Shown here: positions 26,413-34,467 of the stretch, piece by piece | Position numbering within the stretch: position 1 is the first letter of the stretch | Layout: every line of letters starts with the position of its first letter | Source of the DNA: CAWULT01 sp963923455 | Lineage (GTDB): Bacteria > Acidobacteriota > Vicinamibacteria > Vicinamibacterales > UBA2999 | Direction: 5' to 3' | Assembly: GCA_963923455.1 (NCBI GenBank) | Contig: CAWULT010000021.1 | Location: 1-52,002, forward strand | Length of the DNA: 52,002 bases | Translations under genes and position numbers: made by a program | Notes under the pieces: model-generated | Database searches by the model: none | What the model saw: only the letters and a program-made list of their open reading frames with translations | What the model was told of the DNA's origin: nothing

Positions 26413-28758
26413 ATGGCCGATCCGACACCCCCCGCGCTTCCCTCAGAACTTCCGGTCCTGCCGCTCCGCAGCACGGTGGCGTTTCCGCTGACGCTGCAGC
26501 CGATTGCGGTCAACCGCCCCGTGTCCATCGAAACGGTCAACCGGGCCCTGGCGACGGACCGGCTGATCTTGCTCGTCCTCCAGGACAACGACAAGGAGGA
26601 CCCCGGCCCCGACGACGTCCGCCGGGTCGGCACGGTCGGCGTGGTCCGCCAGATGGCCAAGGCCTCCGGCGGGGGCATCAACATCATCATCGAGGGGATG
26701 GCCCGCGTCCGGGCCGACGTGGTCACACGGACCGGGACCTCCATGCGGGCGCAGGTCACCCCGATGCCCGAGGCGTTCGAGCGGACCCTCGAAGTCGACG
26801 CCCACGTCCGCCGGATTCAGGAGCTCATCGAGAAGGCCCTGTCGCTGGCCGCCGGCCTGTCCGAGGAGCTGCGCGGCGTCGTGATGAACATCGAGGACCC
26901 GCTGCGCCTGGCCTACGTGCTGGCGACGCTGCTCGACATCCGCGCCGCCGACAAGCAGGCGATCCTCGAGGAGAACGACATCGTCAGGAAGCTCCAGGCG
27001 GTGGCCAACGCGCTGACGCGCGAGGTGTCGCTGCTCGAGCTGAAGGGCAAGATCGAGTCGCAGGCGCAGCAGGAAATGTCGGACGCGCAGCGCCAGTACT
27101 ACCTCCGCCAGCAGATGAAGGCCATTCAGGAGGAGCTCGGCGAGGGCGAGGGCCAGGAGATCGGGGAACTGCGCGGGCGCGTCACGGCCGCGAAGCTGCC
27201 GGAGAACGTCCACACGGTCGCGATGCGCGAAGTGGACCGGCTGGGGCGCATGTCGGGCTCGTCGCCCGAGTACCAGATGCTGCGCACCTACATCGACTGG
27301 GTGCTCGACCTCCCCTGGTCCACCACGACGGCCGATCGGATCGACCCGGTGGAAGCGAGGGCGGTGCTCGACGAGGACCACTACGACCTCGACAAGGTCA
27401 AGGAACGCATCGTCGAGTACCTGGCCGTCCGGAAGCTGAAGGGTGACATGAAGGGGCCCATCCTCTGCTTCGTCGGCCCGCCGGGCGTGGGCAAGACGTC
27501 GCTGGGCCAGTCGATCGCCCGAGCCATGTCCCGGAAGTTCGTCCGCATCTCCCTCGGCGGGGTGCGGGACGAGGCGGAGATCCGCGGGCACCGCCGCACC
27601 TACATCGGCGCGATCCCGGGCCGGATCGTCCAGGCCCTCAAGCAGGCCGGTTCGATGAACCCGGTGTTCATGCTGGACGAGATCGACAAGATCGCCGCTG
27701 GCTACCAGGGCGACCCGGCCGCCGCCCTGCTCGAAGTGCTCGACCCGGCGCAGAACCACGCCTTTCGAGACCACTATCTGGAAGTGCCGGTGGACCTCTC
27801 CCACGTCCTCTTCATCGCCACCTCGAACCAGCTGGGGACGATCCACCCGGCCCTGCTCGACCGCATGGAGGTGATCCATCTGGCCGGGTACACCGAGGAC
27901 GAGAAGGTTCATATCGCCAGGAAGTACTTGATTCCTAGGCAGATAGCCGATCACGGACTGCCCGCTGGCGCCCTCGACATCACCGACGCCGCAGTGCGGA
28001 CGGTGGTCAGCGAGTACACCCGCGAGGCCGGGGTCCGCAACCTGGAGCGCCAGCTGGGGACCATCGCCCGGAAGGTGGCGGCGCGGATCGCCACGCAGCC
28101 GGCCGACGCCGGCCCGGTCACGGCCACCGCCGTCGACGCGGCGCAGGTGGACGACTACCTCGGCCCTGCGCGCTTCAAGAAGGAAACGGCCTTCCGGACC
28201 TCACGCCCCGGGGTGGCCACCGGCGTCGCGTGGACGGAGACCGGCGGCGACGTCCTGTTCATCGAGGCGACCTTGCTTCCGGGCGGGAACCAGAACATCA
28301 TTCTGACGGGCCAGCTCGGGAACGTGATGCAGGAGTCGGCCAGGGCCGCGCTGAGCCACATCCGGTCGCGCGCGGCAGACTTGGGCATCGCGCCCGAGTT
28401 CCTGGCCAAGCACGATCTGCACGTGCACGTGCCGGCGGGGGCGATCCCCAAGGATGGCCCCTCGGCGGGCGTCACGATGGCCACGGCCATCCTGTCGGCC
28501 GCGAAGAACCAGCCGATCCGGCAGGACGTGGCCATGACGGGCGAGATCACGCTCAGCGGGCTCGTGCTTCCGGTGGGCGGCATACGGGAGAAGGCCCTGG
28601 CGGCGCGGCGGTTCGGGATCCGGACGTTCGTCCTGCCGGCCCTGAACGAGCCCGATCTGGCGGAACTGCCTGAAGACCTCCGGCGCGACATGACCTTCGT
28701 GCCGGTGGAAACCCTCGACCAGGTGATCAAGGTCGCGTTCGACGAGAAGGTCCACTGA
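26413..28758 (+). CDS. lon: Lon protease
   Basis: A 781-residue ATP-dependent protease of normal length. The N-terminal LAN domain begins with PVLPLRSTVAFPLTLQPI; the middle coiled-coil region includes DAQRQYYLRQQMKAIQEELG; Walker A is GPPGVGKTSL (near 354), Walker B FMLDEIDK. The catalytic Ser lies in KDGPSAGVTM (near 683), and the Lys in GGIREKALAARR (near 726), the Ser-Lys dyad of Lon. It degrades damaged and regulatory proteins. TACACT at 26394-26399 could be a -10 and would give only a short leader before ATG 26413. The next gene's TTG begins at the base after its TGA stop. Confidence 0.97.
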   Translation: MADPTPPALPSELPVLPLRSTVAFPLTLQPIAVNRPVSIETVNRALATDRLILLVLQDNDKEDPGPDDVRRVGTVGVVRQMAKASGGGINIIIEGMARVRADVVTRTGTSMRAQVTPMPEAFERTLEVDAHVRRIQELIEKALSLAAGLSEELRGVVMNIEDPLRLAYVLATLLDIRAADKQAILEENDIVRKLQAVANALTREVSLLELKGKIESQAQQEMSDAQRQYYLRQQMKAIQEELGEGEGQEIGELRGRVTAAKLPENVHTVAMREVDRLGRMSGSSPEYQMLRTYIDWVLDLPWSTTTADRIDPVEARAVLDEDHYDLDKVKERIVEYLAVRKLKGDMKGPILCFVGPPGVGKTSLGQSIARAMSRKFVRISLGGVRDEAEIRGHRRTYIGAIPGRIVQALKQAGSMNPVFMLDEIDKIAAGYQGDPAAALLEVLDPAQNHAFRDHYLEVPVDLSHVLFIATSNQLGTIHPALLDRMEVIHLAGYTEDEKVHIARKYLIPRQIADHGLPAGALDITDAAVRTVVSEYTREAGVRNLERQLGTIARKVAARIATQPADAGPVTATAVDAAQVDDYLGPARFKKETAFRTSRPGVATGVAWTETGGDVLFIEATLLPGGNQNIILTGQLGNVMQESARAALSHIRSRAADLGIAPEFLAKHDLHVHVPAGAIPKDGPSAGVTMATAILSAAKNQPIRQDVAMTGEITLSGLVLPVGGIREKALAARRFGIRTFVLPALNEPDLAELPEDLRRDMTFVPVETLDQVIKVAFDEKVH

Positions 28759-29928
28759 TTGGCAGCAGCAATCGTCTTCTACGTGTCAGGGCACGGGTTC
28801 GGGCACGCCTCGCGCTCGATCGAAGTCATCAACGCCATCCTGGCCCGGCGACCCGAGGTCCGCATCGGCGTCCGGACGTCGGCCCCCCGCTGGCTGTTCG
28901 ACCTGACGGTCAAGGGCAAGGTGGCGTTCAGCACGCTCGAGTGCGACACCGGCGTGGTGCAGCTCGACGCGCTCAGCCTCGACGAGGCGGATTCCATCCG
29001 CCGGGCCGCCTCGTTCCACAGCGACCTGGTCACGCGCGCGGCCAGTGAGACCCGCGTGCTGCGGGAACTCGGCGCCGGCCTGATCGTCGCCGACATCCCC
29101 CCGCTGGCCTTCGCCGTCGGCGCCTCGGCGGGCATTCCGACCGTCGGCCTCGGCAACTTCACGTGGGACTGGATCTACGCCGACTACCCGCGGGTGCGGC
29201 TGGCGCCGTCGCTGCTGCCGGCGATCCGCGGCGCCTACGCCAAGGCCTCGATGGCGCTGCGGCTGCCGATGTCGGCCGGGTTCGAGGCGTTCTCGAACGT
29301 CAAGGACATCCCGTTCATCGCGCGACACGCGTCGAAGACCCGCGACGAGGTCTGCAAGACGTTGAAGCTGCCGACCGACAAGCCGCTGGTGCTGGTGTCG
29401 TTCGGTGGCGTGGGCCTGCCCGGCCTCGACACCACCGCGCTGTCGAAGTTCAAGAAGTACAACGTCGTCGTGACGACGAGCGCGCCGATGAGCCGCGCCC
29501 GGAAGGACGCGCCCGCGGTGGAGCGGAAGGGGTCGCTCGTCACGATCAACGAAGAGGCGATGTACGACGCCGGCATCCGCTACGAGGACCTGGTCGGCGC
29601 CTCGGAGGCGGTGGTCACCAAGCCCGGTTACGGGATCATCGCCGAGTGCATCGCCAACGACGCGGCGCTGCTCTACACCTCCCGTGGGCACTTCCCCGAG
29701 TACGACGTCCTGGTCCAGGAGATCCCGAAGTACCTCCGGCACGCGTTCATCAACCACGACGACCTCTTCGACGGGAAGTGGGAGTCGCACATCGACAAGC
29801 TGCTCGCGCAGCCGAAGCCGAAGAAGAAGCCGGAGACGAACGGGGCCGACGTCGCGGCCGAGATCATCCTGAAGGCGCTCGACAAGCCGCCGAAGAAGCC
29901 GCGGGGCCGGCCGAAGGCCAAGGCCTGA
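28759..29928 (+). CDS. Glycosyltransferase-like protein (arabinokinase N-domain/MGT type)
   Basis: A 389-residue protein starting with TTG directly after the lon stop (TGATTG). The opening IVFYVSGHGFGHASRSIE is the nucleotide-sugar-binding glycine-rich loop of GT-B-like proteins and resembles the N-terminal half of plant L-arabinokinase and related MGT-type transferases. VLVSFGGVGLPGLD and the donor-binding KPGYGIIAECI follow in the second half. The last 45 residues are Lys/Pro-rich (KPRGRPKAKA), an AT-hook-like RGRP tail. Substrate and product are unknown. It shares its transcription with lon, which is unusual. Confidence 0.72.
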   Translation: MAAAIVFYVSGHGFGHASRSIEVINAILARRPEVRIGVRTSAPRWLFDLTVKGKVAFSTLECDTGVVQLDALSLDEADSIRRAASFHSDLVTRAASETRVLRELGAGLIVADIPPLAFAVGASAGIPTVGLGNFTWDWIYADYPRVRLAPSLLPAIRGAYAKASMALRLPMSAGFEAFSNVKDIPFIARHASKTRDEVCKTLKLPTDKPLVLVSFGGVGLPGLDTTALSKFKKYNVVVTTSAPMSRARKDAPAVERKGSLVTINEEAMYDAGIRYEDLVGASEAVVTKPGYGIIAECIANDAALLYTSRGHFPEYDVLVQEIPKYLRHAFINHDDLFDGKWESHIDKLLAQPKPKKKPETNGADVAAEIILKALDKPPKKPRGRPKAKA

Positions 29929-29938
29929 AGCGCCGGCG

Positions 29939-30127
29939 TCAGCCCGGCGGATCCTCCCGCGCCAGGACTTCGTGCGTCACGTGGCCCGCCGTCTCGCAGG
30001 CCGGGTGGCGTTCGTCGAGGATCGTCACGATCGCCTTGTTCCACGTTTCGTAGACACCCGCCACGCACCCACATGGCAGGACCCGGCCGCGCACGAGCGT
30101 GCGCACGCCGGGCGTCCATCCGAGCAT
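29939..30127 (-). CDS. Small cysteine-containing protein, function unknown
   Basis: A likely 62-residue protein from ATG 30127. TLVRGRVLPCGCVAGVYETWN and the later RHPACETAGHVTHEVL have a Cys-Gly-Cys and two more Cys/His-rich positions, and I recognise the style from small conserved proteins in related genomes, but I cannot name a family. A longer in-frame start exists at 30307, but that extension is formed by the tandem repeat and Ala/Leu-rich sequence, so I reject it. Codon use is consistent with a real gene; still the weakest coding call in this area. Confidence 0.45.
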   Translation of the reverse strand: MLGWTPGVRTLVRGRVLPCGCVAGVYETWNKAIVTILDERHPACETAGHVTHEVLAREDPPG

Positions 30128-30170
30128 CGTCGGGACCCGGCGGTCGTTGGCCGACGTCAGCACCGCCGTT

Positions 30171-30206
30171 GTCAAGGATGTTAAAGACGTTAAGAACGTT
30201 AAGAGG
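30171..30206. repeat. Tandem 9-bp repeats, about four copies
   Basis: Four consecutive 9-mers: GTCAAGGAT, GTTAAAGAC, GTTAAGAAC and GTTAAGAGG. Consensus GTTAAGRAC. This AT-rich microsatellite stands out against the GC-rich surroundings and contains GTTAA, a half-site-like motif also seen in the pst array. It lies upstream of the small gene and downstream of the methyltransferase. Confidence 0.7.
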
Positions 30207-30270
30207 ACTGGAGTCATCGCCTTACCGGGAGCAACGCTCGCGCCAAGCCTGACCGACACGAGGACGGCCC

Positions 30271-30303
30271 AAAACGGCACTGGCCGCCCGAAGGCGGCCA
30301 GTG
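30271..30303 (-). terminator. Intrinsic terminator with UUCG loop (minus strand)
   Basis: An 11-bp perfect stem (30278-30288 with 30293-30303) encloses a four-base loop that reads UUCG in minus-strand RNA, the stable cUUCGg tetraloop. A short U-run (complement of AAAA at 30271-30274) follows a 3-base spacer. It lies 26 bp after the methyltransferase stop. Confidence 0.8.
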
Positions 30304-30328
30304 GCAATGCGGCGAACCGGATTGCGGG

Positions 30329-31012
30329 TCAGTCCTTGATACAGGTCACCAGCGACCAGACGGGCAGCGTGACCTTCTCGATCGAGACCGGCTTCAGCTC
30401 GGCCTGCGCCAGGAACGTCGGCAGGTCGAGGTCGGCCTTGAAGCCGATGTAGAGCGTGAGCGGCGAGATGGCGCGCTCGACGGCCCTGATCATCGGGTTC
30501 GTGCTGAGGAAGTGGTTCAGGATGATGATCTTGCCACCCGGCCGGCAGACACGGCGCATCTCCCGGACGACCGGAATCGGGTCCGGCACGACGCTGACGA
30601 CGTACGGCGCGTAGACGACGTCGAACGAGTTGTCGGCGAACTTGAGGCTCGCCGCGTCCATTTCAGCGAGCCGGATGTTCTTGAGGCCATTCTTCGCGAC
30701 GCGCTCATGGGCCTTCTCGAGCATCGGGGCCGAGAAGTCGATGCCCGTCACCTGGCAGTGCTCCGGATAGAGCGACAGGTTGATGCCCGTGCCAACGCCC
30801 ACCTCGAGCAGGCGGTCGCCCGGCTTGATCCCCATGCGGTCCTTGGCGAACAGCCGGCCGGGGTGCAGCAGGGGGCCGAACGTCAGGTCGTAGACGCTCG
30901 AGAGATTCTCGTAGACCCGCTCGACGAAGTCGCTCTCGACGGGCGTGCGCGACAGCACACCCGTGGCGACGTCGGTGCCGAACTCAGTCTCTTCCCGGTC
31001 GAACAGCGGCAT
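30329..31012 (-). CDS. Phospholipid N-methyltransferase-like SAM methyltransferase
   Basis: A 227-residue class I methyltransferase. The SAM-binding motif is LLEVGVGTGINL near residue 75, followed by the Asp of GIDFSAPML and MDAASLKFADNSFDVVYAPYV. The sequence style (VYENLSSVYDLTFGPLLHPGR; ILNHFLSTNPMIRAVERAISPL) is that of PmtA/PE N-methyltransferases, which turn phosphatidylethanolamine into phosphatidylcholine at the inner membrane. The ATG at 31012 has GAGGAG upstream, eight bases away. A TTGTTT-N17-TATAGT promoter lies just before it. A terminator with a UUCG loop follows. The lipid substrate is inference. Confidence 0.83.
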   Translation of the reverse strand: MPLFDREETEFGTDVATGVLSRTPVESDFVERVYENLSSVYDLTFGPLLHPGRLFAKDRMGIKPGDRLLEVGVGTGINLSLYPEHCQVTGIDFSAPMLEKAHERVAKNGLKNIRLAEMDAASLKFADNSFDVVYAPYVVSVVPDPIPVVREMRRVCRPGGKIIILNHFLSTNPMIRAVERAISPLTLYIGFKADLDLPTFLAQAELKPVSIEKVTLPVWSLVTCIKD

Positions 31013-31057
31013 GCAGACGCTCCTCAGGACCTCGCCCAGACACAGGTGCCGTCGGGC

Positions 31058-31086
31058 ACTATACCCCTGCGGCTCCCTGGAAACAA
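31058..31086 (-). promoter_or_regulatory. Promoter for the methyltransferase gene
   Basis: On the minus strand TTGTTT (complement of 31081-31086) and TATAGT (complement of 31058-31063) are separated by 17 bases. TATAGT matches five of six of the -10 consensus. The leader of about 40 bases carries GAGGAG as ribosome-binding site. Confidence 0.65.
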
Positions 31087-31095
31087 CGAGTGAAT

Positions 31096-31554
31096 TCACC
31101 CTAGCGGCTGGGGGGGGCCGGAAGGCGCCTGGCCGCCCGGCGACGCCGAGACGAGCAGGTCGCTCTTGTCCCAGATGAAGTCGTCCTTGCTGTAGACGGC
31201 GAGTTCGTAGTCCTTCCCCATGAAGATGGCGGAGACAGGGCACGCTTCCTCGCACATCCCGCAGAAGATGCAGCGGGTCTTGTGGATCTGGTAGACCTTC
31301 GCATAACGCGGGCCGGCCTGGACCGTCCCGTCGTTCTCGGCCGCCTCGAGGTAAATCGCGTCGGCCGGGCAGGCGACCGAGCACAGGCCGCAGGCCACGC
31401 ACTTCTCGAGGCCGTTCTCGTCGCGCATCAGCACCTGCTTCCCGCGGAACTTGGGAAACACGGGCACCTTCTCGTACGGGTAGTTCACCGTCACCGGCTT
31501 CTTGAACATGTGACGCCAGGTGGTCGCGAACCCCTTGATAAGCGGACCGATCAT
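31096..31554 (-). CDS. nuoI: NADH-quinone oxidoreductase subunit I-type ferredoxin
   Basis: A 152-residue protein with two [4Fe-4S] motifs: CVACGLCSVACP and CIFCGMCEEACP, and the NuoI-specific RKPVTVNYPYEKVPVFPKFRGKQVL-like beginning (here KKPVTVNYPYEKVPVFP). ALS-type ending sequence carries a Pro/Gly tail. In complex I this subunit carries clusters N6a and N6b. Only nuoI is here; the rest of the nuo operon is elsewhere or this is a paralogue. The ATG at 31554 is preceded by TAGAAT six bases away (complement 31561-31566), so it is probably leaderless. The methyltransferase lies 83 bp downstream. Confidence 0.9.
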   Translation of the reverse strand: MIGPLIKGFATTWRHMFKKPVTVNYPYEKVPVFPKFRGKQVLMRDENGLEKCVACGLCSVACPADAIYLEAAENDGTVQAGPRYAKVYQIHKTRCIFCGMCEEACPVSAIFMGKDYELAVYSKDDFIWDKSDLLVSASPGGQAPSGPPQPLG

Positions 31555-31637
31555 GTCTTGATTCTATAACAGGCCCTTTGCCCGGCACAGCCCTGCCCTG
31601 CACGCCGCCCGCCTGCCCGGCGGGTCCGCCCGGGCCT

Positions 31638-31643
31638 TACAAT
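31638..31643 (+). promoter_or_regulatory. -10-like TACAAT in front of the LytS-type kinase
   Basis: TACAAT lies seven bases before an in-frame GTG at 31651, and overlaps the ATG at 31642 itself. If it works as -10, the mRNA begins at about the GTG and the ATG is not translated. Confidence 0.45.
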
Positions 31644-32973
31644 GGAGCCCGTGCTCCAGGAACCCCGTTTTCTGTCGGCGGAGCAGTTCCTCCTGACGAC
31701 GCTCATCGTGAAGCTGGCCGTGATGGCGGTGCTGGCGACGATGGTGGCCCGCTACCGACGCTTCCGGCACATCCTGATCTTCGAGCGGCGGGGCTGGGTG
31801 GACCGCCTGGTCTTCACCCTGGCCATCGGCGTGCCCCTGATGGCGGGCGTCGTCTTCAGGGTCCTCCTGAACTACAACGCCGCCGACCTGACGCTCGAGG
31901 GCGCGTTCCTGGCGGGCCTGCTGGCCGGCCCGTATACCGGGGCGCTCGTCGGCGTCCTCGTCGGCACGCCGGCCCTCATCGCGGGCGAATTCATCGCGAT
32001 GCCGTTCGCCGTGGGATGCGGCTTCGCCGGTGGCGGACTGCGCGAGGCCTGCCCGAAGGAAGTCATCTGGCAGTTCACGCCGTTCGTCTTCGTCGATCTG
32101 CCCAAGCACCTGTGGCAGATGATGCGTCGGCTGGAGACGATCTGGCCGATCCTGCTGCTGCTGGCCCCGATCGCGCTCGAGCTGCTCCGCCAGGCGCTCG
32201 GCGCGCGGTTCGGCGCCCATCGGCTGTTCTACCTGGGGTCTCCCTCGCACTGGATGACCGCGCTGGTGGTCCTGGCCACCGTGCTCGCCGTGGCGACCCC
32301 GATCAAGATCTGGAACAGCGCGCGCATCGAGCACCGGCTGCAGGAACAGGAGACGCTGCTGCTGGCGGCCAAGATCGAGTCGCTCAAGAGTCAGATCAAC
32401 CCGCACTTCCTGTTCAACACGCTGACGTCGATCTCGTCGCTCATCCGGTCCGAGCCCGATACCGCGCGCATGCTGATCCTGAAGCTGTCGGGCCTGCTGC
32501 GGCGCCTGATGCGCAGCCACCAGCACTTCGTGACCCTGCGGGAGGAGCTCGAGTCGATCGACGAGTACCTGGACATCGAGGTCGTCCGGTTCGGGCCGGC
32601 CCTGCAGGTCGAGAAGCACATCGAGGACGCCACGCTCGAGGTCGTGGTGCCGAGCATGATCCTGCAGCCCCTCGTCGAGAACGCCATCAAGCACGGGCTC
32701 GCCCGCAAGGTGGGCCCCGGCAGCCTCCGGCTGCGCAGCTACCTGCAGAACGGGCGCGCCGTCATCGAGGTGGAGGACGACGGCATGGGCTTCATGCTCG
32801 ATCGGCTGGATCAGCCGATGTCGAGCGGCATCGGCCTGGCGAACGTGCGGGAACGCCTGCGCGTCATCTACGGTGCCGGCTACCAGCTGGCCCTGATGAG
32901 CGAGCCCGGCAAGGGCACCGTGGCCCGGATCGAGGTCCCACAGCTCCACGTGCAAGCCAGGCTGACCGCGTGA
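31642..32973 (+). CDS. LytS-type sensor histidine kinase
   Basis: A 443-residue kinase (or 440 from GTG 31651, see the upstream TACAAT). The N-terminal half is a 5TM-LYT sensor (hydrophobic helices, GVLVGTPALIAGEFIAMPFAVGCGF), then a helical linker with QEQETLLLAAKIESLKSQINPHFLFNTLTSIS, where His of NPHFLFN is the phosphoacceptor. The HATPase region has VVPSMILQPLVENAIKHG and VEVEDDGMGF-like VIEVEDDGMGF, and GIGLANVRERL. Such kinases act in the membrane with a LytTR regulator. The next gene, a LytR-type regulator, starts inside the stop codon (TGATG), so both are one operon. The stimulus is not known. Confidence 0.9.
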   Translation: MEPVLQEPRFLSAEQFLLTTLIVKLAVMAVLATMVARYRRFRHILIFERRGWVDRLVFTLAIGVPLMAGVVFRVLLNYNAADLTLEGAFLAGLLAGPYTGALVGVLVGTPALIAGEFIAMPFAVGCGFAGGGLREACPKEVIWQFTPFVFVDLPKHLWQMMRRLETIWPILLLLAPIALELLRQALGARFGAHRLFYLGSPSHWMTALVVLATVLAVATPIKIWNSARIEHRLQEQETLLLAAKIESLKSQINPHFLFNTLTSISSLIRSEPDTARMLILKLSGLLRRLMRSHQHFVTLREELESIDEYLDIEVVRFGPALQVEKHIEDATLEVVVPSMILQPLVENAIKHGLARKVGPGSLRLRSYLQNGRAVIEVEDDGMGFMLDRLDQPMSSGIGLANVRERLRVIYGAGYQLALMSEPGKGTVARIEVPQLHVQARLTA

Positions 32974-33782
32974 TGCCCGAGCGCGTGACGTCCCACACGC
33001 TCCGGGTCCTCGTCGTCGACGACGAGCAGCTGGCCCGGGACGAACTCTGCTACCAGCTGACGCAGCTGGGAGACGTCGACATCGTCGGCCAGGCCGCCAA
33101 CGGCCTCGAGGCAATGACGGCCATCGAGACCCACAGGCCCGACCTGGTGTTCCTCGACATCCAGATGCCGGGCCTGACCGGTTTCGAGGTGGCGCGCCGG
33201 GTGCTCGAGCGGGGGGAACCGCTGCCGGCGCTGGTGTTCGTCACCGCCTACGACCAGCATGCCGTCCAGGCGTTCGAGGTCAACGCCGTCGACTACCTGC
33301 TGAAGCCCGTCGACACCGCCCGGCTCGAAGAGGCGGTCGGCCGCGCCCGCCGGCGGGTCGCGCCCGGTCGCGGGGCCGGCCCCGGAGACCCGGTGAACGA
33401 ACAGCTCGAGCGGCTCGTCAAGATGGTCGCCGGCCGCGGGGGCAGACGTGAGCAGGTCGCTGTCAAGGTGGGCGAGCGCTTCCTGCTCGTCCAGAGCGAC
33501 GACATCATCTTCGCCTCGCTGGCGGACGAGTCGATTAACATAGTGACAGGGCAGGTAGCGGGGACGTCCAGCTTCCGGACCCTGGACGACCTGCAGGAGC
33601 GGTTGGACCCGGACGTGTTCTGGCGGGTACACCGCTCCCATCTGGTCAACATCAACAAGATCAAGGAGATCGTGCCTTGGTTCAGCAGGAACTACATCCT
33701 CCGGATGAAGGACGCGAAGGGAACGGAGATCCCGGTCAGCCGCTCCCAGACCAAGCGCCTTCGGGAGTACCTGAAGCTCTGA
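32973..33782 (+). CDS. LytTR-family response regulator
   Basis: A 269-residue two-domain regulator. The receiver has VLVVDDEQLARDEL (acidic pair), VFLDIQMPG with the phosphoacceptor Asp near residue 61, VTAYDQHAVQAFEVNAVDYLLKPV with the conserved Lys. The C-terminal LytTR DNA-binding domain contains VAVKVGERFLLVQSDDIIFASLADESINIVT and FWRVHRSHLVNINKIKEI. LytTR domains bind direct repeats in promoters. It starts at the ATG within the lytS-type stop codon. Its target genes cannot be named; signal peptidase I follows 14 bp downstream and may be in the same transcript. Confidence 0.92.
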   Translation: MPERVTSHTLRVLVVDDEQLARDELCYQLTQLGDVDIVGQAANGLEAMTAIETHRPDLVFLDIQMPGLTGFEVARRVLERGEPLPALVFVTAYDQHAVQAFEVNAVDYLLKPVDTARLEEAVGRARRRVAPGRGAGPGDPVNEQLERLVKMVAGRGGRREQVAVKVGERFLLVQSDDIIFASLADESINIVTGQVAGTSSFRTLDDLQERLDPDVFWRVHRSHLVNINKIKEIVPWFSRNYILRMKDAKGTEIPVSRSQTKRLREYLKL

Positions 33783-33796
33783 ACTCGCCGGCGGAG

Positions 33797-34447
33797 ATGT
33801 CCACCAGCGCCGGGGTGGCGGACCTCGTCCCCGAGACGGCCGCGGCGCCGGCGCTCGCGCCGCCCCCGGCCGCCGCCGAGCCCCACGCGATCGGCCTCGA
33901 TGGTCCGACGATGATCGTCGTCAAGCGCCTGAACGTCTGGAAGGACGAGCTCGTCGCCTGGTTCAAGACGCTCGCGTCGGCCGCCGTGTACGCGACGCTC
34001 ATCGTGACCTTCGGCTTCCAGGTGGCGCGCGTCGAGGGCCTCAGCATGGCCCCGACCCTCGGCGACCAGGACCGGCTGATCGTCAATAAGCTGATCTACC
34101 GGTTCAGCGCGCCGCGCCGTGGCGACATCGTCATGCTCTACTACCCGATCAACCCGGACAAGTCGTTCGTCAAGCGGGTGATCGCGGAGGAGGGCGACCA
34201 GGTACGCATCGTCGACGGCCGCGTCTACGTGAACGACGTCCCGCTGCGCGACGACTTCGTGCCGGCCGAGTACCGCAGCCACGACGACTACGGCCCGACC
34301 ATCATTCCGGACGGGTACTACTTCGTCATGGGCGATCACCGGAACAACAGCTCCGACAGCCGCCATTGGGGCATGGTGCCGAAGAAATACATCATCGGAC
34401 GCGTGCAGCTGCGGTGGTGGCCCCTGCCCGAGGCCCGCGTCTTCTGA
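33797..34447 (+). CDS. lepB: Signal peptidase I
   Basis: A 216-residue membrane peptidase that removes signal peptides on the outer side of the inner membrane. An Ala/Pro-rich N-terminus leads to one hydrophobic helix (ASAAVYATLIVTFGF). The catalytic Ser is in VEGLSMAPTL (residue 83), the general base Lys in FVKRVI (residue 126), and box E is GYYFVMGDHRNNSSDSRHWG. The ATG at 33797 is chosen because GGCGGAG lies before it and the alternative upstream frame runs over the regulator gene. It follows the LytR-type gene by 14 bp and precedes the CDF gene by 20 bp. Confidence 0.94.
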   Translation: MSTSAGVADLVPETAAAPALAPPPAAAEPHAIGLDGPTMIVVKRLNVWKDELVAWFKTLASAAVYATLIVTFGFQVARVEGLSMAPTLGDQDRLIVNKLIYRFSAPRRGDIVMLYYPINPDKSFVKRVIAEEGDQVRIVDGRVYVNDVPLRDDFVPAEYRSHDDYGPTIIPDGYYFVMGDHRNNSSDSRHWGMVPKKYIIGRVQLRWWPLPEARVF

Positions 34448-34467
34448 TCTAGGCGGCCAGGACACGC

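Noticed and set aside
30171..30206. Short repeats as a possible CRISPR array
   Set aside because: Repeat unit is 9 bp with no spacers and no cas genes nearby.
30099..30452. Plus-strand frame reading through the 9-bp repeats (VKDVKD pattern)
   Set aside because: It runs antisense into the methyltransferase gene, has no homology, and its composition comes from the repeat.
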